The notes below the pieces were generated by a model. The model made no database searches. It was given only the letters and a program-made list of their open reading frames with translations, and had not been told where the DNA came from. From positions 62,001 through 126,000 of the forward strand of contig JAOVVO010000082.1 of NCBI GenBank assembly GCA_028564675.1: a DNA stretch of 64,000 bases, read 5' to 3'. Shown in pieces: positions 27,328 through 40,600 of the stretch. Source of the stretch: Onchocerca lupi (taxonomy: Eukaryota > Nematoda > Chromadorea > Rhabditida > Onchocercidae). A program made the position numbers and the translations under genes. The first letter of the stretch is position 1; every line of letters starts with the position of its first letter.

Positions 27328-29440
27328 AATGCTAATATTAGGAACTATTAAAATTGGAATAAATGCTTATTTCAAGCTTAAATCGTAATCGTTTGAATAA
27401 TTTTATTTTCAAATTATTCCAAATCAATATATGATTACTTATTTCCTTTTCTATCATTTTAAAAATATTTTTCTTTATCAATTCAATTTTCAAAATTAAT
27501 CATTTCAAAAATATCTTATCATTTTAAAACTGATCAGAAATGTATCAATTAAAATAGAATATGTAATTTGGAATTTGGAAAAATTAAAATGCAGTAAAAT
27601 TTTAAAGTTATATTCGATGATTTTAAAGTTATATTAAGTGTATTAAATATATTGAATTGAAAATGAATATATTATTCAATACTTTTATCATACAACTTAT
27701 GCAATTTCAATTGTTAATATTTAAGTTTAATATTCTGAAATTGAAAAAATATTGATTTGATCATAATACTAATACTAATAATACTAATTAATCATAATAC
27801 TAATTATAAATTAATATTATACATTCTACAATATTTAATCTATATTCATAAATTGATATTACAATATTCTAGCCAGCTTTGTTTTTTTTTTTTTTTTTTT
27901 ACGAAAAAATTCAATTTAGATCAGATATAAAGTTATAAATCTAATCAACAGATATTTGATGCTAGCATAGTAAGGAATTTTAAAAAAAAAAAGAAAAAAT
28001 TTGTTCATTTTAAAAATTTAGTTCTCATCTGAGTTAGAATAATTTTATAATCAAATTGAAACCAAAATAATCCTGGAAATTGTTTAGAATAATTTTATAA
28101 TCAAATTGAAATCAAAATATTCCTAGAAATCATTTAGAATAATTTTATAATCAAATTGAAATCAAAATATTCCTAGAAATCATTTAGAATAATTTTATAA
28201 TCAAATTGAAATCAAAATAATTTCAATTATTAAAATAATGGCATTATGATGAGTAATAGTTAGTTTAAGGTTAAAATGTACAATAATACCAGCATTGTTT
28301 TCCTTAAATATATATTTAGAGAATTTTTGAAATAACAAAATCGTTGCATAATTGATATGAAATAAAATTTTAAAATGAAATAGCAAATTGAATTAGTTTT
28401 ATAGGAAAAGAATTCAACTAAAATAAGCCATCAATATAGGTAAAAACTTTGAAATCTTGAAATAATAAAATAAGCCTGAAATGATTTTTAATTTCAATCA
28501 AACTGAACAACCTCTTTAGAATTCTTCTTGCTAATTGCAATATCATCCTGAAATATTGAAATCCTTGAAATCTCATATCATACTAAATGATTTCCTTGAA
28601 GTGCACTTCTTAAATCATCTCTTCCTCTTTCCGTTAAATAAGCTTTCAAATTTTAAAAAAAAAATCTAAAAAAAGTTTTTTCCTAATATAAAACATCAAA
28701 TTTAATCATTAAAAATTCAAAAATTTCATGAAAAGTTGATAAGAAATTGATTGCAAGAAAAGATTAATTTTTGATAAATTTTAAAAATTTTTTTCATATT
28801 TATAAATTGGATGAATAAATAAATTAATGATGATTGAATTATGTTAGATAATGTAAAGATAAAAAGTTTTTTGAAATAAAATAATCTGATTAAGTAAAAA
28901 GCCAGAATTTGGGAGTAAAAAAAAAGTTTATTCGATTCAAAGCTATTAATATATTTATGTGAATTTCAGGATGTATGGCAACTATTTCTAGCTTTTTTGA
29001 AAGTTAAAATTGAAGATAATTTTGAATTATTTTCGATCAACAATTACCTTAACTGATTTCTTGATTAACTTTGATCAATAACTTTAATAATTACTTTGAT
29101 CAGTTACTATTTCAAATGCTCTTCCTTTCATCCATAAACAACAACGATTTCCTATCTCCATAATAGTATATTTGTACGAATAAATTATAAAATCTCTGCG
29201 AGACATCAGGTTTTCATAATAAGACATGACTTAGATTTCTTTTGGTTCACAAAATTATGTTACAATGCTTGTCTCCTTATGTTATAATGATAAGTTTTTA
29301 TGATAAGTTGTAGAGTGTGATATTGCTGATATTCTTATCACTTTGCTTTTTTTTTCGTTTTCTAATTCTAATCCGAATTTAAATTCAAATTCAAGTCATC
29401 ATTAATGACATATTTCGAATTAATTATTCGCATTCTATCG
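27328..29440. other. AT-rich intergenic stretch
   Basis: Apart from the 50 bp tandem repeat listed next, only low-complexity A/T sequence is seen. Confidence 0.5.
28035..28220. repeat. Four tandem copies of a 50 bp unit
   Basis: TAGAATAATTTTATAATCAA starts at 28035, 28085, 28135 and 28185, exactly 50 bases apart. Each is followed by ATTGAAATCAAAATATTCCT-like sequence; the last copy is partial. The first copy is the most diverged and the middle two are nearly identical. Confidence 0.92.
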
Positions 29441-29680
29441 AAATGGATCCCTAGTTATTTCGCAGATGGTCTTGTTTGGTTCCATTACTTGTGTAGGCAA
29501 CTATTTGCTGTATTTTTTTGCCAGTTTTTTTCTGCTTGGTGCTGCAGCATGTTGTAGTGGTGAGGTGGACTTGTGTGACCTTAACGGCCTGAATGGTCAC
29601 ATCTTTTTTCCCAGCCTAGTCCCGTCTCCGATTTTTGTCTGACTTTAATGAATTTGAGACAGGTCAAATAAATAAATAAT
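29440..29680 (+). mobile_element. GC-richer island with hairpin and (AAAT)n tail: candidate retroelement 3' end
   Basis: About 240 bases have much higher GC than the surroundings. They include a 7 bp perfect stem (TGTGACC ... GGTCACA, loop TTAACGGCCTGAAT) near 29575-29602, and the island ends in GGTCAAATAAATAAATAA. A hairpin plus a short A-rich microsatellite tail is typical of CR1/Jockey-like non-LTR 3' ends, which is why I propose one. An open frame of 58 codons (29466-29642) beginning with a hydrophobic segment overlaps it, so a small secreted or membrane protein is the alternative. Confidence 0.35.
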
Positions 29681-30054
29681 CTTAAATTCCATTTATAATT
29701 ATTTTGTTGCTATTTTATTCGCCCTGTTGACGAGAAATTAAGTATGTAGATATATTAAAATATAAAATGAATAGACTTAAATATCAAATCTTGTCATTTA
29801 TTGTCAGTATGGAACTAGACTTCTTGGCAGAATAGTTGAAGTTATTAGTACACAATCATCAAGACTGTAAACAGTTTGCTATGTATATTCAATTTCATCT
29901 ATACACTTCCAATTTCAATACTTCTTAAATGTACTTATTAAGCTTCTTCTAGTTATTTTATCTCATTTGCTGAATTTCCGTTGTTTCTTTTCACATTTTG
30001 GCGCAAATCTCATTCTGAAATTATCTTGTAGATAAATTAGCAAAAAAAAAAAAT

Positions 30055-30972
<918 letters not shown>

Positions 30973-33900
30973 AAGAAAAATTTTTGGTTATTTCGTTATC
31001 AATAATTGTTATGTGTTGACTACCATAAACAGATTTTTCAAACTCGAGTCCTAATTCACATTGTATTTTACTGCTTATGCAAAGACTTTCTTTACAGCAT
31101 TTTATTGATCTAATAAAAAGGGAATCGATTAAAGCTATTATAAAGTTTCAAAAAGTTTTGAGATCCCAAGATATTTTCACACTGCATGAATTAAATTTTG
31201 TAAATATCCTTTGAAAAAAAAAAAAATCCATCGTTAAGAATTGAATTAATGATTTGCGCAAAATTACTTATTTCCTGTAATATTAGAGATTTGAAATGAC
31301 AAATCATAATCTATCAAATAATATTAGAATAAGTTGCATCAAAAGAGAAATTACTTGCCACAGTAGATAGCAAGGACCTTACCTTCTAACGCAATATATT
31401 CTAATATGAGTTAAAGAATTGTGATCTGTCATTTCAAACTTCATTTCCTATTAGACTAACAATGTCACTGATGAAGAAGAAATGATGCATTATTTTGGAT
31501 GGATGAAAAAGGGAGTGAAAATTGCATGCAAATTTTATTTATATAGTCCCATGGTGAAAGCATACTTGTTTGTGACGATTAGACTGCAGATGTTTGAAAG
31601 CTTCAAGCTTATAAAAGAAGTCATTTAAAGGAGCAGTTTAAGATTGAAAGATGGAATTATGTAATGCTTGGATAGATGAAGTTGCGATTACTTTCAAGTT
31701 AATTTGTTTTAACAAAATTAATTAGATTTATAATGTCGCTTTTTGTTCTATTTGTTTTCTAAAACTTACGGAAAGAGAAAATGAAATTTAGATTATCTAG
31801 CATATTGCAGCAGGAAATATAAATGTAAAAAGTCAAGTTTTATGAAGTTTCCTTCTTTTTTTTTTTCTTTTTTTTTTTTGAGAAACAGAATTAATTTCTT
31901 TTTAGAAGTATTTTTAAAATTAAAGTGTAATTGGGATTGAAATTTAAATTGAAATAATTTTAATAATTTTAAAAGCATCTTAAAGTATCTTATATAGTAT
32001 TTTAGCATCTTAAATTAGCGTATTGAATTGTTTCTTTATGTTGGTTGCTTTTATTTATTTCTAAAATTTCGCATCATTACAGGATTATTTTTGACATCAA
32101 GTTGATACATGTTGAATTTTCATGGATGATATGAAAAAATGAATTGAGGACGAAAGTGTTGTTAATCACAATTTGCTTTTATCAGCTGAAAAACATAATC
32201 AAATAACAGCTGTCAATTTAGTCCTAATCAACAGCTTTGTACCTTCTTCGTAAAATATTTTATTTTCATTAACTCAAAAAATACAACGAATTTATACAAT
32301 TTGGCCTCTAATTTTTTTTTTTGAGCGATTTTATTTTAGTTAAATTGCGAATCATATGATTACTTCATTATGCAAAATGCGAATGCATTAAGAATTGCTT
32401 GCAAATTTTCGTTAATTTATTCGTCGATTTAAAATTTCCGATTTATTTTTCTCCGATAAAATTTAGGATTCAGAATCTTCAAAAATTTAGATTTCAATAT
32501 ATTAATCCAAATTATATTCATCATTTATAGTGATTTCCGTCTCTTTATATTGCTACTTCTTTATCAGAAGTTTTTTTTTTTTTGTGTTATATGATGAAAT
32601 TTTACAGAAACTTAACATATCATAACTTACCTAAAATATATAATTAATCTTTTTAGCATCATATAAGACATTTGTCTTAAATCTACATCATATGAGACAT
32701 TTGTCATAAATTTCTTCAAGTTTCATTCTTTTTTGTAAATCGAGCTTTTTCATTTTGAAATTTAAATGTCATTTTTACCCGCAAATAATTGAGAAAATTG
32801 TAAAAAAATTTAGATTTATTTTTATTTTGCAAACAAATAAGTCTAAGAAGATATCTTAAAAATTCTGGAAGTTTTCATGCAAATCCTAAAAAATTCTTAC
32901 ACTGCAATTTATAAGTTAACAAATTTTTTTTTCTCTTTTTTGTGTAGGGAGAAAAATAAATACTTAAATGTAAAAAAGAGGATGAAATAAGATGTTTGTT
33001 AAATCAAAATATCTCATTTTGTCGATTTACTATGGTGCTCAAAACATTCAAAACGCTGTATTATAATAGGACCTAAATTTTTTATTTTATTATTACTATT
33101 TTTTTTGATCTGAATTTAAGTTTAAATTTGTCATGAAACAAATGATAACATCAGTTATTTGATTAATTTTACAAATATCACAGAATATATCATGAACACT
33201 TTTCATTAAGAAGTGTAACAGACGAAAGAAAATTATGAGAAAAACTTTGAACGATTATTGCAAGCTTATTAAACCTCTTTGAATCATTCTCATTTTTGTT
33301 CCTTTTTATTTCATTCATTTTATCCCAATTAATCAAATAATAATCGTTTGTTAAAATCGCGCTAAATTCAATTTTAAACTAAATAAGTTCAAAACTTAAT
33401 AAGCATTTCAACGGCGATTGAAATATTCAATTGGGAAAGGTGTTATTGAAAAACGAAGAAATGAGAAAAACTTAATTAGTCAAAGAAAAGCCAATTATCA
33501 ACCTGACTAAAGAATAATAATCTTAAAAGATCATCCAGCTTTATAAGCTAAGAAAAGAATATTTTTTTTAATAATTATGCGTCAAACGTTTGTTTAAAAC
33601 TAAGAAAAGATCGCTTTGTAACAGAGATGTTAATTAATAATGGTGTAGTAATTAGCAGAAATTGTTTTTGGCAATATTTGGCTAATTAACATTCCAAATG
33701 AAATCCTTATTTAAGGGATATTAGAAATAATGCTCCTTAATTTATCATTTTCGAAAGATATTCTATGTGCATTAATCGACGAGAAAAAAATACAAATATT
33801 TAAATTCAAATTTCCAAAATTCAACTTGTCTTTTTTTTAACTTTTTTTTCAATTTTTTACTCGAATTAGCAAATTCAATTTCATACAATGTTTATCCTGA

Positions 33901-34079
33901 ACATATAATTTCAGGGATTCAATCATTCTTCGATCTGATTAACATAAACCATTTTGCTACCTGTTTTATAGAAGAAATATAAATTTTAGTGAAGTCTTTA
34001 ATTTTCATATAATTCGTTATCATCACATTAGCTGTCTCTAATTAAATAATTTCAGGTATTTAATCATTCTACTATCTAA
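30973..34079. other. Intergenic region between rps-23 and the Helitron-like cluster
   Basis: It contains the rps-23 3' UTR, a long imperfect inverted repeat (31.27-31.46 kb), a small 33 bp duplication near 32655-32710 (ATCATATRAGACATTTGTC) and otherwise AT-rich sequence. No gene is supported. Confidence 0.5.
31270..31460. mobile_element. Long imperfect inverted repeat (MITE-like hairpin)
   Basis: The left arm (about 31278-31337) contains TTTGAAATGACAAATCATAA and AATATTAGAATAAGTTGC. The right arm (about 31391-31452) is its reverse complement with scattered differences: GCAATATATTCTAATAT and GATCTGTCATTTCAAA. The spacer is about 54 bases. It could be a miniature inverted-repeat element or a foldback transcript. 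Confidence 0.65.
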
Positions 34080-35560
34080 GTTACTATAAATCCTCAATTT
34101 ATATAAATAAAAATATAAATTTTCACTGTTACTTTTGACGCTTTGAAAATTTGATACAACGTTGCATTGAATAGGCAAGTGTTTCTATATAGAAATACCT
34201 ACTTTTTTTTTTTATCTGTCCATAAGGATAAATATGTTTTCCGTTAAAACGCTCCGATTAACAGATGAACAAAATGATGTCAACCAATCATAAGGCATAA
34301 TGTTGAAGATCAGAAAACTCCTTTCTTGATCTCAAACATTTTCCTCATGAAGGATCGAAGAACGAATTAAAAAGTTTGGACTTTTGAGTAGAATCAATGC
34401 AAGTTCGACAGCAATTCGAGTTTAACAGAAATTTCAGTTCGGAGTTTCTACATCGACATAGCGACAGTTTTACAACTGCATAGATTGATGCAGCAATTTG
34501 TAAATCGACAGTCATGTAATGCTATTCTTCTCTATAAGTGCCAAAGAAAAGAATAATCTAGTAAACAGTATGCATGGATATTCTCAAATAATTTCAAGAG
34601 CGATTCGAATGCAATCGATCTGCTTTAGTTCATCCAGATAATGATTCGCAGAAGTCATACCTGTCATACTTGCACAACGGAAATAATGTTACGATTAATT
34701 GCAAATCAAATTGAGGAAGAACGTGCATCAGCGAACGAGCGAAAAAGACAAAGAATGGCTCAAATGCAAGCAGAGTTACGTGCAGAGAGACTTGAAGATG
34801 TACAGCTGCAAAATGTGAATGTTTCAAGATTGTTCTAGATTTAAATGCAAAATATAATTGTTTTCAAGATTTTAAAATTCTGAAATTCTGTACCAATTGA
34901 TTTGAAATTTTCACTGAACATTACATTTGAATAGATACATTTGAATTTTTTCTATGCAAATATGCTTACTTTTTTTTTTGGTCACATTCATGACAGATAA
35001 GAGTAAATGAGCGGATTGATTTTATTGACCACGCCTATTTTCTTTAATGTGTCACGTTGTTACCTTAACACAACGTTGCAAGTTCTTCATCAATTGCTTT
35101 CAAATTTTGATACAAAGTTGCATACGAATAACGCATGTTTTTATATAAATACATCTACTTTTTTTTTTTTTTTTTTTTATCACATCTGTGACAGATAAAA
35201 ATAAGTGAGCGAATTCATTTTGACATAACATTTCAAATCCTTCACCAATTGATTTGAAATTTTGAAACAACATTACATTCGACTAGATGTGTATTTTTTT
35301 AGATATATCTTTCTTCGAAATCATATATGTCCACACATTTTATTTCTTTCTCTCCATACCAATTTTATGCATAAGCTAAAATTTGAACGTCATACTTTCA
35401 TCTTACCTGAATTATTTCTATCATTCACTTTTATGAATTTGTCAACACTTGCTAAGTAAAGACAATAGATATATCTACTCTTTTTTTTCCCGTTAAACTT
35501 CTGACAGATAAAAATAAGTAAGTGGACATTTTAATTTATATAACTGGCCACATTCTACGT
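34080..35560 (-). mobile_element. Cluster of degenerate Helitron-like repeat units
   Basis: A composite motif recurs near 34140-34330, 34900-35010, 35080-35220, 35240-35330 and 35460-35600. It consists of TTTGAAATTTTGATACAACGTTGCATTCGAATAGG-like blocks, then ATATCTAC, a T run and a block like CTGTGACAGATAAAAATAAG. Near its right end lies ATCGGTCCAGCTAGTTTTC. The same family occurs in opposite orientation at 49.58-50.11 kb: GCCTATTCAATT and GTAGGTATATCTATATAGAA there match the reverse complement of 34140-34210. The class is inferred from the 5' end of that other copy. Confidence 0.55.
34641..34838 (+). pseudogene. Possible transposase-derived ORF fragment inside the Helitron-like cluster
   Basis: This 65-codon frame has a balanced codon composition unlike its surroundings. 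It reads CHTCTTEIMLRLIANQIEEE and then ASANERKRQRMAQMQAELRA. The Glu/Arg/Gln-rich 'RxQRxAxMxAExRAxRLED' pattern resembles the N-terminal region of Helitron Rep/helicase proteins. No Rep or helicase motif follows, so at best it is a remnant. It could instead be an upstream exon of the channel gene, but its frame ends in a stop with no obvious donor. Confidence 0.35.
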
Positions 35561-35720
35561 AATCGGTCCAGCTAGTTTTCTATGAGTTCTTAGTTTTCAT
35601 ATAATTTATTATCAACGCATTTCAAACATTTGCCATTTTCTAATCGAATTTTGATATAAAAATATGCATCATTTGAGATAATGTAATTAAAATACAAACT
35701 TGATGCATTCATTAGCAATA

Positions 35721-37631
35721 ATGATATCGATATTTCATTTTTGGATAACATTATTGATAAATGGAACGAATCAGGTATTACTAATTCCTTATAATTTATT
35801 CATTTTTTTTTTTTTTTTTTTTAATATAAAATCATTTAGCTCATTTTTACGTTAATATTTATTCAAACAAATGACAGATAACATGTGTAATAATGATTGA
35901 ATAGAGTATAATTATCATATTGTTTGATAATATATTCATCAACTAATTAAAACAATATTATTTTAAAAATGCTTTTTTTTTTTTTTTTGAAAAAATTAAA
36001 AACTTATTCAAGAGAAATTTTATTAATTCATTTAGATTGAAGCACGTCGTCATGTTTCTAATTCCATAAGATCAGGTGGATTACTCAATATGCATTCGGC
36101 ACTTCCAGAATATGACATGAACGATGAAAATTATATTAATCAATGGTCCGCTCCCTATTTTCAGCAGAACAATGATAAAAAGTAAGATTTTTAAGTTAAT
36201 TTTAACAAAGTTTACTACTTTCCAAGATTTTATTTTCCACTTTGTTTCCCGCTTAATTTCGTTAATATCAAATGAATTTTGCAATCTGAAAATCATTCAT
36301 ACTAGCATCATATTTGCTTGATTTGTTTGATCACTAATTTCATACAATTCTTTAAAATGCAAGAAAATAAAATATTGTTTTTTTTTTTTTTTTTTTTATA
36401 TTTAATTTCCGTTCTATCATTCGACATTGATTTCTATCGTATCATTCGATACTTGCGAATTTTGCGAAATACGAATTCTGCGAAATGCATGTTAGATTAT
36501 GTTGCAGCTGCGCTAGAAAGCTTTTACAATGAAACATACGTCAAATTAAGTATTTATTGCTTAATAAAGTTCTTAAAAAAGATCGCTTTATATAATTGAC
36601 TTTCGCCAAAAATAGCTTTCATCTAATCATTGATTTTTTTTTTTTTTTTAAGCATTTTTCATCAAGTTTAAAGAAGTTTTTTTGCAACGAGCAATTATAA
36701 TTAAAAATGATAAAAGTTTTCATAGCCATGATAAGTTTTTTTGCTGATTTTCTATTTTCATTCCTTGCTTTCGTGAAACAAATTCGAATTTCAAATTTAA
36801 ATTATTTTTCGAACGAATAATTCTAAAAATAAAATGACTCAATTGTAAAAATGAATAAATTCGTATTTGACTATGAAAAATTACTCTTAATTTCAAAGAA
36901 GAATTTGAATAAGAATTTTTTAAAAAAAATTGTGACGAGATTTTAAGAAATTCTAATTTGCTTATAAAAAAAAAAAAAAATATTTTTAATTCTAGAAAGA
37001 AATTTGAATAAACTTATTTTTTGCTTTCTTCCATGATTAAAATTTTTGAAAAATTTTAGTGACACTCCTGATTTCTTGCAATTTCTGGTTCGAATGAATT
37101 ATGATCATCGTAAGGAACCAGAAAATATTGATGAAGGTTTGCAATTTTATTCAATTGAGTTGATTTTTATTTTTTTTTTTCAATTCATTACTTTTCTATT
37201 CTAATCTTATAATATTTTTGGAGCAATTATTTTGAAGTTCTAATAATCAAATCTATATATTTGATAAGTTTAATAAGTTTTCTTAATGAAATTTTATTGA
37301 AATTTTTGAAAATTTTTAATAAAATTTAAATTGATAATAGAATTTTTACAGAAGCAGTTACAGTTAATGTATCAATTGTTGTTAGTAATATTCGAGCTGT
37401 TTCTGAAGTTACTATGGTAAGATTTTTTTTTCTCTGCAATATTAATCTTATCAATTGAAGTTAAAAGATTAAAAAAAAAAAAAAAAAAAAAAAAAAATTG
37501 TATCATTTCTAATTTAAATTATTTGAATGAAAGATATTGTTATTTTTTATAAAATTATGAAAATTTTTTTAAAATCATTGATTTTTTTTTTTTTTTCTTC
37601 AAAATTATCAAAAAATTAATTGATAAATAAT

Positions 37632-37667
<36 letters not shown>

Positions 37668-40600
37668 TTTATCAATAAATTAATTAAGGATTATGCACTT
37701 GAATTATTTTATCGTGAATCATGGTTGGATCAACGATTATGTTATAAGGAATATTTCAAGGATGAAAAAATTTTATTACATGAAAGTTATATCAATTTTA
37801 TATGGCATCCGGATACATTTATGCCAAATGCTATTGCTTCAAAGAATCCACAAAAAAATTCAATTTCACATCGTTCTTTGTTAAGGTTAATTTTTTCGCA
37901 TAACTATTTAATAATTTATTGATCATAAATAGAAATGATAATTTTATGTTATTTAAAATTTTATCATCTTAATAGAAGTGAATAATCTCATTTATACTTT
38001 GCTTTTTTTTTTTTTTTTTATTCCTTTTCTTAATTAATATTTTAATGACCTTAAATGAAAATGGATGAAATTTGTTTATATTTCATTCATTCAATTTTTT
38101 ATTACATTTTTATAGAAGATATAAATTTCAAATTCGTTAAGATTTCATCTTTCCCTTTAACGATGAAATTATTTAATTTTTAATTCATCTCTCAAATTTA
38201 AGATTATAAATTTCAAATTCTTTAAGATTTCATCTTTCCCTTTAACGATGAAATTATTTAACTTATTTATCTCTCAAATTTAAGATTATAAATTCTAAAG
38301 TTTTGAAAGATTGTTTAAATAATCTTTTTTTTTTTTTTTTTTTGTGATCTTTCATCGTTGAACTTTTAAGATGTTCTCTTGTAGAGTGAGTGAAGATGGT
38401 ATAATTCTCTACAGTAGGCGTATATCAATTGTCGCCGAATGTCCAATGGATTTAACACTTTTCCCATTTGATTCACAATTATGCAAACTTGCAATTGAAA
38501 GTTGTTAGTTTTTGACCTTTTATGACCTTTTTTTTTTTTTTTTTTTGTTTTGTTAATAAATCTGTTTTATGAAGCAAAGAAATACTCAGCGATGATAATT
38601 TAACATAAACAAAATTTTAATCATAAAATTTTATTTTAAAAAAAAAAACTAAATAAAATTAAATGAAAAAATTAATTTTGTATGATTTAATTACTTTGTC
38701 TAATAATATTACATTGAATTGAATTGAATTACTAAATAGAAATTAAATTATTTCATAGATGGATATACAGCAGATCGTGTACGATATTTTTGGTCGAATG
38801 ATATGAGAGAACCATTATTGTTGCATAAAATACGATTACCAGATTTTCAGATCAAAGAAGTTTATGTAACAAGTGTTATTGAAAATTATGCTACAGGTTA
38901 GCTTTAATCATTTCTTTTTTTTTTTTTTTTTTTTGTTTCCTTTTTAAGTATTTAAATTTTTAAAAATAAATTTAAGTTTGCGAATTTTTTATTTGAATTT
39001 AAATTTTGAATTATGCATTTCGAAATGTTAAACGGCAATGTTTATATTTAAACTTATCAAAAAACAAATTTGTTTTTTTTTTTTTCGAGATAATTCAAGA
39101 TAAATTACTTTACTTAATTACAGTAAACCTCATTTAAATTATTTTAGGTAATTACAGTAGACTTTATGTATGTTTTATATTTGAGCGTTCATCCGGATTT
39201 TGTCTAATACAATTGGTTGTTCCATCAACAGCTGTTGTTATCACTTCATGGGTTTCACTCTGGATGGAAAGCCAAACGGAATTTCAGGCAAACTTTTCCG
39301 GAAAATAAATTTCGTCATCTTTTGCTGCAACAATAACTTTTAAATATTTTGCCAGAATTCTTTTGCTTTTCAATAAAATTTAAATTTAAAATTTTTTTAT
39401 TTTTTAATAAAATTCAAATTAAAAAATTTGTGTTTTTTTTTTTTTGATAAAATTCAAATTAAAAAAAAAAAAAATGTGATAAATTTTGAAATTTTCGTAT
39501 TGCAATTTCGTAATAGATTTACAAATTGTAATTTCTAAAAAAATTTCAAAAAAAATCAAAAAAAAAAAATTTTTTAGGATATGGTTTCAATTATATTGGC
39601 AATAACATTTTTGATTTTTTCTTATAATGAAATGATGCCACGTGTAAGCTATATTAAAGCTATGGATATTTATCTTGGTTTGTTGTTGCTATCCGGCTTT
39701 TTTTTTTTCTTTTCTTATCATTTCTTATCACTCTTCTTCGTCAAGATTTTCGTAATCTCAAGAATGACATGCTAAGATTGCTAGAATTTTATCAAATTGA
39801 AAATTTCTGAAGTTTAAAATTTTTTTTTTTTTTTTTTTTATAATAAAGCAAATTATCAATTTTTAGGTGTATGTTTTATGGCTGTATTTTTCTCATTGGC
39901 TAAGCTTTCATTAATCAAATTTATGCGACAAAAGCTTCATAGAGACAGGTTATTTCAAATTAACAAATAATTAACAATAATTAACAAATAACTCAATTAT
40001 TTTTAACTTTTATTAATTTAAATTTCATTTTTTACTTTAATTACTTCCATTATTACCATAAATAATTATAATAAAAATAGAAATTAATTGCATGAAAGGT
40101 TATTATTAGTCCCAAAAATTATCTAAAGCAACTTATACTTCATTTATCAGATATAAATTATCATCGAATAATTGAATAATCAAAAACTTTATACTTCATT
40201 TATCAGAAATAAATTATCATCGAATAATCGAATAATCAAAAATGGTGCATTGAGCAGAAATCGATACAGAAAGCAATCATCAATTTTTACACCATTATTT
40301 GCGAATGTTAATGCGACCAGAAATGATACATTTAATGAAACTGGTATTGTTATTCCATCATCAAAAACAACCTGTACTGAAATACCATTATCACATAAAA
40401 GGTAATAATTATTGAAAAATAATCAAATATGCAAATATTCGTAAAATTTTAATTTTAAAAATAATTAAATATAAAAATTATTTTGGAATTTATTGATCCA
40501 ATAAAATCTGCATATTTGATAGCTTATTAGATTATAAACCAAACGAGATTTCCAGAAAATTTTCCAAAAATTCTGATTATAAATTGTATTCAGTAAAAAA

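Noticed and set aside
36124..36599. Overlapping open frames in channel intron 2 and on the opposite strand
   Set aside because: They are shadows of exon 2 or low-complexity intron sequence; the channel exons account for the conserved coding signal.
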